The notes under the pieces are model-generated. The model searched no databases and was not told the origin of the DNA. It saw only the letters and a program-made list of their open reading frames with translations. Below are positions 41,264 to 49,773 of a DNA stretch of 64,000 nucleotides, in pieces; within the stretch, counting starts at the first letter, position 1; each line of letters begins with the position of its first letter. The DNA comes from Akkermansiaceae bacterium (GTDB lineage Bacteria; Verrucomicrobiota; Verrucomicrobiia; Verrucomicrobiales; Akkermansiaceae), in NCBI GenBank assembly GCA_903888515.1, contig CAISTY010000231.1:22461-86460 (forward strand). Direction: 5' to 3'. The translations under genes were made by a program, and so were the position numbers.

Positions 41264-42535
41264 TTACCGTTCTTTCACGCGTTCGACGTTGGCACCGAGC
41301 ATGAGGAGCTTTTCATCTATGTGTTCGTAACCGCGGTCGATATGATAGAGGCGGATGATTTCCGTGGAACCTTTGGCGGTGAGAGCTGCAAGCACGAGGG
41401 CGGCGGACGCACGGAGATCCGAGGCCATCACGGGTGCGGCGGAAAGTTGCGGGATGCCGCGCACGACGGCCGTACCGTGGTCCACCTTGATATCGGCCCC
41501 CATGCGTTTGAGTTCGGCGCAGTGCATGAAGCGCTGCGGGAAAATCGTATCCTTGATGATGCTGACGTCCGGAGTGGTGGCAAGCAGAGCGGTCATCTGC
41601 GCCTGCATGTCGGTGGGGAAACCCGGGTAGGGAGCCGTGACGAGATCGACGCCGCGGGCGTGTCCGTTGCGCCGCACGGTACAGACGTCACCGGACGCAT
41701 TGAATTGGACGTAGTGGCCGCTTTGTTCGATGGCATCGGTGATGGCCTTGAGATGATCGCGACAGACACGACACAGGGTGACACCTTCCCCGGCAATCGC
41801 GGCGGCCACCATGAAGGTGCCCGCTTCGATACGGTCGGGGATCACGGTGTGTTCGATGCCATGAAGTTCTTTCACCCCCTCAATAACAATCCGCTGGGTG
41901 CCGGCACCCTGGATGTTCGCACCCATGGCATTGAGGAAATTCGCGAGGTCGAGGACTTCGGGTTCGGCGGCAGCGGATTCGATGATCGTCATGCCATCAG
42001 CCAAAGTGGCGGCCATCATCACGTTGTCGGTGCCGAGCACGGTGGGTCCGTGGGTGCCGCAAAGGTTGATTTCCGCGCCACGCAGGCCGTCCTTGGCGGT
42101 GAGGGTGATATTGCCTCCTTCGAATTCGACTTTCGCGCCGAGGGCTTCGAGACCACGCAAGTGGAGATCGACCGGGCGATCTCCGATGACGCAGCCGCCG
42201 GGGAGCGAGACAACGGCGCGGCCTTTACGGGCAAGCAGCGGGCCCATCACGCAGATGGAGGCACGCATGCGACGGACCAATTCGTAGGGAGCTTGGTCAG
42301 AGATGGTCTCACAGGTGATGCGGACGGTACCCGAGGAGCGTTCCACGTCGGCCCCCATCGCACTGAGGATCTGGATCATATAATTGGTGTCCGAGACATC
42401 AGGCACATGACGGATGATGCAGGGTTCCGGAGTCAGCAGGGAGGCGGCAAGAATGGGCAGGGAGGCGTTTTTTGAACCTGAAATATTGATCGTGCCTCGC
42501 AGGGTGGCACCGCCGTGAACGATGAGTTTGTCCAT
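41264..42535 (-). CDS. murA: UDP-N-acetylglucosamine 1-carboxyvinyltransferase
   Basis: A 423-residue enzyme of the first committed step of peptidoglycan synthesis (enolpyruvyl transfer from PEP to UDP-GlcNAc). The start MDKLIVHGGATLRGTINISGSKNASLPI contains the KNA substrate motif. The active-site Cys is present in SLPGGCVIGDRP, so fosfomycin sensitivity is expected in principle. PDRIEAGTFMVAAAI and the final EHIDEKL are in place. It follows prmC in the direction of transcription. Confidence 0.95.
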   Translation of the reverse strand: MDKLIVHGGATLRGTINISGSKNASLPILAASLLTPEPCIIRHVPDVSDTNYMIQILSAMGADVERSSGTVRITCETISDQAPYELVRRMRASICVMGPLLARKGRAVVSLPGGCVIGDRPVDLHLRGLEALGAKVEFEGGNITLTAKDGLRGAEINLCGTHGPTVLGTDNVMMAATLADGMTIIESAAAEPEVLDLANFLNAMGANIQGAGTQRIVIEGVKELHGIEHTVIPDRIEAGTFMVAAAIAGEGVTLCRVCRDHLKAITDAIEQSGHYVQFNASGDVCTVRRNGHARGVDLVTAPYPGFPTDMQAQMTALLATTPDVSIIKDTIFPQRFMHCAELKRMGADIKVDHGTAVVRGIPQLSAAPVMASDLRASAALVLAALTAKGSTEIIRLYHIDRGYEHIDEKLLMLGANVERVKER

Positions 42536-42539
42536 TGGA

Positions 42540-42586
42540 GAGATAGAGGATAGAGGATAGAGGATAGAAGATAGAAGATAGAGGTT
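42540..42586. repeat. short degenerate tandem repeat of AGAGGAT/AGAAGAT units
   Basis: About six 7-base units (AGAGGAT, AGAAGAT) lie between prmC and murA, just before the murA start. They belong to the class of simple intergenic repeats with a different word at each locus, also seen at 853-880, 1693-1860 and 58145-58300. Confidence 0.8.
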
Positions 42587-42610
42587 CGGAGATCCCCGAT
42601 CCACGATCAT

Positions 42611-43447
42611 TTACGGGTGCTTGGCGAAGGGGAAACGGGGGACCCCCGAGAGGTCGGTTTTCACTTCGATGTTGGTGAAAGAGGAAGCATGAAGTAATCC
42701 GGCGACCTTTGAAGCCTGATCATGACCGATTTCCAGAACCAGCCAAGCGCCGGGTTTCAAATGGTGGAAGGCAAGCGGGATGAAACGCCGGATCAAATCG
42801 AGTCCGTCCACGCCACTGAAGAGGGCCAGCGGCGGCTCGTGCGTCAACTCACGGGCGAGGGTGGCGCGTTCGGATAGCGGCACATAGGGGAGATTGGCGA
42901 CGATGCCATCAAACACGCCGTCGATTCCGCTGAAAAGGTCGCTTTGGACGAAGTGGACATTGCCGGTTGCCAGGCGTGCCGCGTTTTCCCGGGCAAGTGC
43001 GAGGGCGTCTGGAGAAACATCGGCCAGAGTGACATCCCAGACGGGGTGTTCGGAGGCGAGAGTAAGCCCAAGCACGCCGGAGCCACAACCCATATCCAGG
43101 ATTTTTGGATTTCCCGGCAAGTCCCACGAAAGGATCCACTCGGCGAGTTCCTCGGTTTCGGGGCGCGGGATCAAGGCGCGGTGGTCGATTTTGAATTCAC
43201 GGTGGTGAAATCCCACGCTGCCTAGCAGGTATTGGAGGGGGATGCCCGTGCCGCGTTGTTTGAGGGTTTCTCGGAGCGGTGCCAGATCGGTCTCCTCGAG
43301 GACGCGGTCGAATTGCAGGTACAAGTCCATGCGCGTGCACCCGAGTTGCCGGGCCACCAGCGATTGCATGTTCCGGCGGGCGTCATCGATGCCGCGTTTT
43401 TCAAGATAGCGGGTGCCGCCATCGATGGTTTCCAAGACCGTGTTCAT
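42611..43447 (-). CDS. prmC: release factor glutamine methyltransferase PrmC/HemK
   Basis: A 278-residue protein that methylates the GGQ glutamine of release factors. The N-terminal helical domain ends in IPLQYLLGSVGFHHREF; the SAM domain has IPRPETEELAEW, ILDMGCGSGVLGLTLA and FDGIVANLPYVPLSE. The usual catalytic NPPY reads NLPY here, an unexpected Pro-to-Leu change in the substrate-binding loop. RF1 is not next to it, though prfA-prmC pairs are common. The 75 bases before murA hold repeats only. Confidence 0.9.
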   Translation of the reverse strand: MNTVLETIDGGTRYLEKRGIDDARRNMQSLVARQLGCTRMDLYLQFDRVLEETDLAPLRETLKQRGTGIPLQYLLGSVGFHHREFKIDHRALIPRPETEELAEWILSWDLPGNPKILDMGCGSGVLGLTLASEHPVWDVTLADVSPDALALARENAARLATGNVHFVQSDLFSGIDGVFDGIVANLPYVPLSERATLARELTHEPPLALFSGVDGLDLIRRFIPLAFHHLKPGAWLVLEIGHDQASKVAGLLHASSFTNIEVKTDLSGVPRFPFAKHP

Positions 43448-43533
43448 GCTTCAGAGCGGCCAGACTGATCCCGCCGCGCCACTGTGCCAAGCCCTATGAT
43501 ATGAATCCGCGGTATGAGGATACATCCCGGTTT

Positions 43534-44529
43534 TCAGTCGGGGTCCTTGTGCAGTTCCTCATTCCATCGAAACAGTTCGCAGCCTTCGATGCGATCCACG
43601 GAGGGTATCAGTTGGGTGATCAGGTGCTTGGGCTCGATCGTATGCCTCGTCACGTAGAGCGTATTGGGCGGGGCCATTTGTTGGACATGGGCCGCCATAT
43701 CTACGGCATGGCTGGCGATCTCCTCCATTGCCAGCGCTTCGTCAAACAGCACGTAACCCGCGTTGATTCCGCACCTGACCCTGAACTCATGCCCGAAGCT
43801 GTTTTGCTCCTTATTGAAATCGCCCAATTGGAGAATGACCTTCTTCGCGGCGGCAAAAGCGTCGTTGAATGAATTAAAGCAAACCATCACGCCATCCGGT
43901 GTCCAACTCGCCTTGAGCATGTCATTTTCCTTGAGGATCCGGTGGATGAACTCCTTGTATTTTTTGAAATACACCGCGATCGAGACCTGGTCTTTTTTTG
44001 CCTTCATCTTCGCCGAATCCACCACATCGATCGATAAAAAGACCAATTCCCGGCCGAAATGGTCGAGTTCCGCTTTCAGCTTGGCGATTTTGCCCTGTAG
44101 TTTTTCCAGTCTTGATTTCCGGTAGCGGAAAAATTTCCGCATCCACCGGCGGATCCTGATGGAAAATCCGGAGTCCTCCCTGTCCGGTTTGTCAGGCTTC
44201 GCGTCATGCAGCCTATGGTGCATGGTTAGATATTTCAAATGATAGATATACACCCACTGTTTTCTGGTGACATAATTCAACAGGAATTTCAGTAGAAACC
44301 CGGTGCCTATGATCAACCCGTTGGTCAGGCTGTAGCCCTTGACAACTGTCGGCATGACGGATTCGACAAGGTTGCCCATTTGCGTGCTGAGCGACAGTAT
44401 GTGGACCATCCAACCGGACTTGCCGATATCATCGAACAGCGGGAGAATGATCCCGGCGACGCCCAGTGCGATCATCAGCGTGACCGCAAACGAGAGGGCT
44501 CTCAGGACAAGAAGGAGGAACTTGTGCAT
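43534..44529 (-). CDS. membrane-anchored class III cyclase-like protein, likely inactive
   Basis: A 331-residue protein with two transmembrane segments (about 5-30 and 68-85), a basic coiled-coil (about 125-160) and a C-terminal class III nucleotidyl-cyclase-like domain (LVFLSIDVVDSAKMK, SWTPDGVMVCFNSF, RCGINAGYVLFDE, AVDMAAHVQQMA). Both metal-binding Asp are kept (SIDVVDS and TPDG). The transition-state Asn and Arg of the VNLAAR motif are replaced by Asp and His (VDMAAH), so catalysis is doubtful. It may serve as a nucleotide sensor. No partner gene is evident. Confidence 0.7.
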   Translation of the reverse strand: MHKFLLLVLRALSFAVTLMIALGVAGIILPLFDDIGKSGWMVHILSLSTQMGNLVESVMPTVVKGYSLTNGLIIGTGFLLKFLLNYVTRKQWVYIYHLKYLTMHHRLHDAKPDKPDREDSGFSIRIRRWMRKFFRYRKSRLEKLQGKIAKLKAELDHFGRELVFLSIDVVDSAKMKAKKDQVSIAVYFKKYKEFIHRILKENDMLKASWTPDGVMVCFNSFNDAFAAAKKVILQLGDFNKEQNSFGHEFRVRCGINAGYVLFDEALAMEEIASHAVDMAAHVQQMAPPNTLYVTRHTIEPKHLITQLIPSVDRIEGCELFRWNEELHKDPD

Positions 44530-44612
44530 CGCTCAACGCGTGGTGCTATGCGTGCCTTGTTTGAGGGATGGATCCCAAGAAAGCAACCCCGTTTTGAGCA
44601 TGGCGTGCGTGA

Positions 44613-44658
44613 CCATATTCCCGGGACAGGTCGCAAGCGCCCTGGCCCGGGAATATGG
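44613..44658. other. perfect 13-bp inverted repeat (stem-loop)
   Basis: CCATATTCCCGGG and CCCGGGAATATGG are exact reverse complements around a 20-base loop. A shorter hairpin GAATCCC-GTT-GGGATTC (44664-44680) lies beside it. Together with the next hairpin they fill the 200-base gap between the cyclase-like gene and ppdK. No T-run is present, so these could be terminators of an unusual kind or binding sites. Confidence 0.6.
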
Positions 44659-44691
44659 CCATGGAATCCCGTTGGGATTCTGATTTCCAAC

Positions 44692-44718
44692 GGCGCGGCG
44701 GTGATTGGCCGCCGCGCC
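44692..44718. terminator. GC-rich hairpin downstream of ppdK
   Basis: GGCGCGGCGG and CCGCCGCGCC pair perfectly around a 7-base loop, 14 bases beyond the ppdK stop. There is no clear run of T, so a rho-independent terminator is only suggested. Position at the end of a long gene is the main argument. Confidence 0.4.
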
Positions 44719-44731
44719 CATGATGGACGGG

Positions 44732-47551
44732 TTACTTTTTCCTGGCGGTCTTACGGGTGGTTTTTTTGGCGGCCTTTTTGGCGGCGGGTTTGGCCGGGGC
44801 GGCCTTGGCTTCCTCGATGGCGGCTTGCGCGGCGGCGAGGCGGGCGACCGGCACGCGGAAGGGCGAGCAGGACACGTAGTTGAGGCCGAGTTTGTGGCAG
44901 AACTTCACGGAATCCGGGTCGCCACCGTGTTCGCCGCAGATGCCGAGTTTGATATTCGGGCGGGTACTGCGGCCTTTGGTGACGGCCATTTCCATGAGCT
45001 GGCCGACGCCGGTGGTGTCGAGGCTGGCGAAGGGGTTCTTGGTGAACACTTCGTTCTCGACGTAGGGCATCAGGAAGGAACCCATGTCATCACGGCTGAT
45101 ACCCAATGCGGTCTGGGTAAGGTCGTTGGTGCCGAAACTGAAAAATTCGGCGCCCCTGGCGATTTCGTCGGCGGTGAGGGCACCGCGCGGAACTTCGATC
45201 ATGGTGCCGACCTGATAGTCGAAAGTGATTTTCTTTTCGGCCATGACTTCCTTGGCAACGCGGTGGACGATTTCGGCCTGAAGGTCGAATTCTTTCTGAT
45301 AGCCGACGAGCGGGATCATGATTTCCGGTTTGACCGGGATTTTTTTCTTCAGCACCTCGGCGGCGGCTTCGAAGATCGCGCGGGCCTGCATTTCGGTGAT
45401 TTCCGGATAGGCGATGCCGAGGCGACATCCGCGGTGACCTAACATCGGGTTGAACTCGTGGAGTTCGGCGACGCGCTGGATGACGGTTTCCACCTTGATG
45501 CCGATCTTCTCCGCGAGGACGATCTGCAACTCCATGGTGTGGGGCAGGAACTCGTGGAGCGGAGGATCCAGCAGGCGGATGGTGGCTGGGTATCCTTTCA
45601 GAGCGGTGAAGATGCCGATAAAGTCCGCGCGCTGATAGGGCAGGAGTTTGGCGAGGGCGGTCTTGCGGGTTGCGACGGATTTGGCGAGGATCATTTGGCG
45701 CATGTCGTCGATACGGTCGCCTTCGAAGAACATGTGTTCGGTGCGGGTGAGACCGATGCCGGTCGCCCCGAATGCCATGGCGATGCGGGTTTGTTCCGGG
45801 GTGTCGGCGTTGGTGCGCACGGCCATCCGGGTGACTTGCGAGCACCATTCCATGAGTTGGAGGAAGTTCTTGAACTTCTCGGTTTTCATGGCGGCCTTGT
45901 CGCTGGTGACGATGCCCGTGATGATTTCCGAAGGCGCGGTCTTGATGCGGCCGCCGTAAACGATGCCGGAGGTGCCGTCGATGGAAAGGTAGTCCCCCTC
46001 CTTGAAGGTCTGGCCGGAAGCGGTGACAGTGAGTTTATCGTAGTCGATCCCGATGGCGGAGGCACCGCAGATGCAGACCTTGCCCATCTGACGGGCGACG
46101 AGGGCGGCGTGCGAGGAGACCCCGCCCTTGGCGGTGAGGATGCCCTCGGCGGCAATCATGCCGCGCAGGTCTTCCGGGCTGGTTTCGTTACGCACTAACA
46201 GGACTTTCTCGCCTTTGGCTTCGGCGGCTGCGGCACGATCTGCGTTCAGATAGATTTTTCCGGATGCGGCACCCGGGCCGGCGGGCAAGCCTTTGGCGAG
46301 TGCCTTGGCTTTCTTGACTTCTGCCAGATCGAAGATAGGGGCGAGGAGTTGGTCGAGTTGATCGGCCGGGTTGCGGAGCACGGCGGTTTTCCAATCGATG
46401 AGTTTCTCCTTGACCATGTCCATGGAGAACTTGAGGGCGGCGGCGGCGGTGCGTTTGCCGTTGCGGGTTTGGAGCATGAAGAGTTTGCCATCCTGAATGG
46501 TGAACTCGACGTCCTGAACGTCCTTGAAATGTTTCTCCAGGCTGGCACGCACCTTGAGCAACTCAGCATAGCTTTTGGGCATTTGCTTTTTGAGTTCGGC
46601 CACGGGCTCGGGGGTACGGACACCGGCGACGACGTCCTCGCCTTGCGCGTTGATGAGGAATTCACCGTAAAATTCGTTGGTCCCGTTGGCCGGGTTGCGG
46701 GTGAAGGCGACGCCGGAGCCCGAGTTATTGCCCGTGTTGCCGTACACCATGGCCTGCACATTGACGGCGGTGCCCCAATCGGCGGGAATATTATATTTGC
46801 GTCGATAGACGATGGCGCGGTCATTCATCCAAGAGCCGAAGACGGCACCGGCCGCACCGCGCAGTTGTTCCCACGGATCGTTGGGGAAGATCTTGCCGGT
46901 GCGATCCTTGACGAGTGCCTTGAAGCGCTTGACGAGTTCCTGTTGGTCGGCTGCCGTGAGGTCGGAGTCGAGGATGTCCTTGCCATAGTTTTTGTGTTTG
47001 TATTCTTCGATCACCACTTCGAAGGGTTCGTGGTCTTCACCTTCTTCTTTTTGCAAGCCGAGCACGACGTCACCATACATCTGGATGAAGCGGCGGTAGC
47101 AATCCCATGCGAAGCGCGGGTTGTTGGTGGCGGACGCGAGGGCGAGGACGGTTTGGTCGTTGAGACCAAGATTGAGGATGGTGTCCATCATGCCGGGCAT
47201 CGAGTCACGCGCCCCGGAGCGCACGGCCACCAGCAGCGGCATGGCCTTGGCATCGCCGAATTTGCATCCCATGATTTTTTCCATGTTTTTGACACCGGCT
47301 TCCATCTGGCCCTGAAGCGAGGCGGGATAGCTCTTACGATTGGCGTAGTAGTAGGTGCAGACCTCGGTGGTGATGGTGAATCCCGGAGGCACTGGCAAGC
47401 CGATGCGGGTCATTTCGGCCAGGTTCGCGCCCTTGCCGCCGAGGAGGGGTTTCATGCCTCCGTCGCCATCTGCCTTGCCGGCCCCCCAAGTGTAAACGTA
47501 TTTCATTTTTTGGTTGGGCGCGGATTTTTTCGTCTTCTTCTGAGTAGTCAT
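44732..47551 (-). CDS. ppdK: pyruvate, phosphate dikinase
   Basis: A 939-residue enzyme that interconverts pyruvate, ATP and phosphate with PEP, AMP and pyrophosphate. The N-terminal ATP-binding domain starts [16 protein letters not shown]; the phosphohistidine swivel is [16 protein letters not shown]; the C-terminal PEP domain has [23 protein letters not shown] and [12 protein letters not shown] with the catalytic Cys. Beyond the normal end a Lys/Ala/Arg tail of about 25 residues ([17 protein letters not shown]) resembles histone H1 tails. A leader [10 protein letters not shown] precedes the usual start. Confidence 0.95.
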   Translation of the reverse strand: MTTQKKTKKSAPNQKMKYVYTWGAGKADGDGGMKPLLGGKGANLAEMTRIGLPVPPGFTITTEVCTYYYANRKSYPASLQGQMEAGVKNMEKIMGCKFGDAKAMPLLVAVRSGARDSMPGMMDTILNLGLNDQTVLALASATNNPRFAWDCYRRFIQMYGDVVLGLQKEEGEDHEPFEVVIEEYKHKNYGKDILDSDLTAADQQELVKRFKALVKDRTGKIFPNDPWEQLRGAAGAVFGSWMNDRAIVYRRKYNIPADWGTAVNVQAMVYGNTGNNSGSGVAFTRNPANGTNEFYGEFLINAQGEDVVAGVRTPEPVAELKKQMPKSYAELLKVRASLEKHFKDVQDVEFTIQDGKLFMLQTRNGKRTAAAALKFSMDMVKEKLIDWKTAVLRNPADQLDQLLAPIFDLAEVKKAKALAKGLPAGPGAASGKIYLNADRAAAAEAKGEKVLLVRNETSPEDLRGMIAAEGILTAKGGVSSHAALVARQMGKVCICGASAIGIDYDKLTVTASGQTFKEGDYLSIDGTSGIVYGGRIKTAPSEIITGIVTSDKAAMKTEKFKNFLQLMEWCSQVTRMAVRTNADTPEQTRIAMAFGATGIGLTRTEHMFFEGDRIDDMRQMILAKSVATRKTALAKLLPYQRADFIGIFTALKGYPATIRLLDPPLHEFLPHTMELQIVLAEKIGIKVETVIQRVAELHEFNPMLGHRGCRLGIAYPEITEMQARAIFEAAAEVLKKKIPVKPEIMIPLVGYQKEFDLQAEIVHRVAKEVMAEKKITFDYQVGTMIEVPRGALTADEIARGAEFFSFGTNDLTQTALGISRDDMGSFLMPYVENEVFTKNPFASLDTTGVGQLMEMAVTKGRSTRPNIKLGICGEHGGDPDSVKFCHKLGLNYVSCSPFRVPVARLAAAQAAIEEAKAAPAKPAAKKAAKKTTRKTARKK

Positions 47552-47750
47552 CGTGTTGGTTGATATTGTGTTGTGAGCATGGAACGCCGGATGCACGGAA
47601 ATCATCAATCCTCGCTGTCCGGTGAAATGCGCGGCAGGCTATGCGGAGCGGAAGTTGCGTGTCAATGAACCAGATGCACAAAAATGCGTTTTTCAATCCG
47701 CTGCGGAAGCCGGTCGGCACGGCCGATACTTTGAATTGGAGGTTGCCGGC

Positions 47751-49673
47751 TCAGCGGAGACCGCGCAGGAGCAATTCGGCGTTGGTTTTAGTGGTGCGGA
47801 GATTGGCGAGCAAGTTGGCGATGGCGTCGCCGATCGGCAGTTGGGCGAGTTGCTTGCGCAGGTCGACGACTTTGAGGAACTCGTCGGGGTGATAGAGGCG
47901 GTCGTCGTTGCGGGTACCGGACTGGGGGATGTGGATGGCCGGGAAGACACGGCGTTCGGCGAGTTCGCGGTCGAGGCGCACTTCCATGTTGCCGGTGCCC
48001 TTGAACTCCTCGAAGACCACATCGTCGAGGCGGCTTTCTGTTTCGATGAGGGCGGTGGCCAGGATGGTCAGGGATCCGCCCTCCTCGACGTTGCGGGCGG
48101 TGCTGAAGAATTTGCGGGATTTCTGCAGGGCCATCGGGCTGAGGCCGCCGGAGCCGATCGGGCCGCCCTGCATGGCGGAGTTATGGCCGCGGGCGAGCCG
48201 GGTCAGGCTGTCTAGCAGCAGGATGACATCCTTGCCGAGTTCGACCAGGCGCTTGGCGCGCTCGAGCACGAGTTCGGCCAATTGGGAGTGGCGGCGTGGT
48301 GATTCATCGAAGGTGGAGGCGTAGACGCGTGAGCCGACGGTTTCCTCGAAATCGGTGACTTCCTCCGGGCGTTCGTCTAACAGCAGGATGATCAGCTCGG
48401 CATCGGGATGGTTGAGACGGATCGAGCGTGCAATCTGTTTGAGCAGGATGGTTTTTCCACCGCGCGGGGGTGCGACGATGATGCCGCGCTGGCCCTTGCC
48501 AAGCGGGGCGATGAGATCAATGACCCGGACGCCGAGGAAATCGTTGCCCTCGCCTTCGAGGTGGATCCGTTGGTCGGGGAAGAGCGGGGTGAGGCGGTCG
48601 AACTCCAGTGGCGGCTGATAGTTGGCAAGAGGGATGCCCTCGACTTCGAGCACTTCATGGCCAGACAGATATTTATCCCGCTCGCGCGGGGGGCGGACGC
48701 GGACTTTGATCCACTGGCCGACGCGCAAGCCGAGATCGCGGAGCATGTGGGAGCCGAGGTGGATATCATCCGGGCCGGGGCGGAAGCTTCGCTGGGGATC
48801 CCTCAGCATGGCGAAATTCTCCTTGGATTGTTCGAGCACGCCCTCACAGACGAGACCGGCACCTTCGTATCCGTAGTAAGAAAGGAGTTCGTAAACCAAC
48901 TGGCTTTTCGTGATGCCACCTTGGATGCGAGCGGGAGAAGCTTCGGCCAACGCCTGAAGATCGGCGAGGGATTTGAGACGGAAAGAATTGATGTTGATAG
49001 AAACCGGGACCGACGGGATGCCTGTGGGGGGGGGGGCGGCCGGCGCGGCGGCGGTTTCGGATAGATGGGCGAGGGACATGAGGAAATCCTGGGCGAAACG
49101 GCGGATTTGGGCGCGGATGACGGCTTGGGGGCCTTCGTTCCAGAACACCACATCCGCAAGCGACATTTTTTCCCGGACCGGGAGTTGGGCGGCGAGGATG
49201 GACTCTATCAGTGCTGCATCGAATCCGCCGCGTGATTGGAGTCGCTGGATTTGAGTGGCGCGGGAAGAAGCGACGACGAGCACCAGGTTTTGGCCGAAAT
49301 CAAAACCCTTTTCAAAAAAGAGCGGCACATCCGCGATAAAGAGTTGGGCACCCCGTGCGGCAGCCTTTTCCAGAGCCACAAGGCACTCCTGTTTGACGCG
49401 CGGATGGAGGATGGTTTCCAGACGGAGCCTTGCCGCCTGATCGGCAAACACCCGGCCGCGAAGGAAATGGCGGTCGATGCGGCCATGGTTATCGAGGGCC
49501 TGTTCGCCGAAGGCTTCGGCAATGATGGCAGCCACCTCCGGGTCTGTTTCCAACATGCGGTGCACGGCCGTATCGCAATCGAAGATCACGATGGATGACA
49601 ACCACTCGGAAAGCAAGCGGCAGACCGTTGATTTGCCGGAGGCAATTCCACCCGTGAGTGCCATTACTTGCAT
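47751..49673 (-). CDS. coaE-rho: dephospho-CoA kinase fused to transcription termination factor Rho
   Basis: A single 640-residue ORF. Residues 1-200 are CoaE: LTGGIASGKSTVCRLLSEW (P-loop), then IFDCDTAVH and ADVPLFFEKGF. Residues about 222-640 are complete Rho: LKSLADLQALAEA with the RNA-binding N-domain, GIIVAPPRGGKTILLKQIA (P-loop), LLLDERPEEVTDFEE and GGLSPMALQKSRKFF. The join is TAAAPAAPPPTGIPS, whose prolines are encoded by a run of 11 C (seen as G on the plus strand at about 49026-49036). CoaE makes CoA; Rho terminates transcription. The start is ATG 49673; the larger upstream frame overlaps the secretin gene and is rejected. Confidence 0.93.
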   Translation of the reverse strand: MQVMALTGGIASGKSTVCRLLSEWLSSIVIFDCDTAVHRMLETDPEVAAIIAEAFGEQALDNHGRIDRHFLRGRVFADQAARLRLETILHPRVKQECLVALEKAAARGAQLFIADVPLFFEKGFDFGQNLVLVVASSRATQIQRLQSRGGFDAALIESILAAQLPVREKMSLADVVFWNEGPQAVIRAQIRRFAQDFLMSLAHLSETAAAPAAPPPTGIPSVPVSININSFRLKSLADLQALAEASPARIQGGITKSQLVYELLSYYGYEGAGLVCEGVLEQSKENFAMLRDPQRSFRPGPDDIHLGSHMLRDLGLRVGQWIKVRVRPPRERDKYLSGHEVLEVEGIPLANYQPPLEFDRLTPLFPDQRIHLEGEGNDFLGVRVIDLIAPLGKGQRGIIVAPPRGGKTILLKQIARSIRLNHPDAELIILLLDERPEEVTDFEETVGSRVYASTFDESPRRHSQLAELVLERAKRLVELGKDVILLLDSLTRLARGHNSAMQGGPIGSGGLSPMALQKSRKFFSTARNVEEGGSLTILATALIETESRLDDVVFEEFKGTGNMEVRLDRELAERRVFPAIHIPQSGTRNDDRLYHPDEFLKVVDLRKQLAQLPIGDAIANLLANLRTTKTNAELLLRGLR

Positions 49674-49773
49674 AGGTCGGAGGATCCGAGGATCGGGGAG
49701 AGGAAACAATCGAAACTGACTGGCGGAGCCTGACAGCGCCGCCAGTCCGATGATCGGGTGAGAGTAGTGAACC

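Noticed and set aside
41057..42475. 472-codon plus-strand frame antisense to murA
   Set aside because: The reverse strand encodes complete MurA with all motifs; this long frame is a GC-bias shadow rich in Gly, His and Asp.
46349..47563. 404-codon plus-strand frame opposite ppdK
   Set aside because: Antisense shadow of PPDK with biased Phe/Val/Gly composition and no motif.
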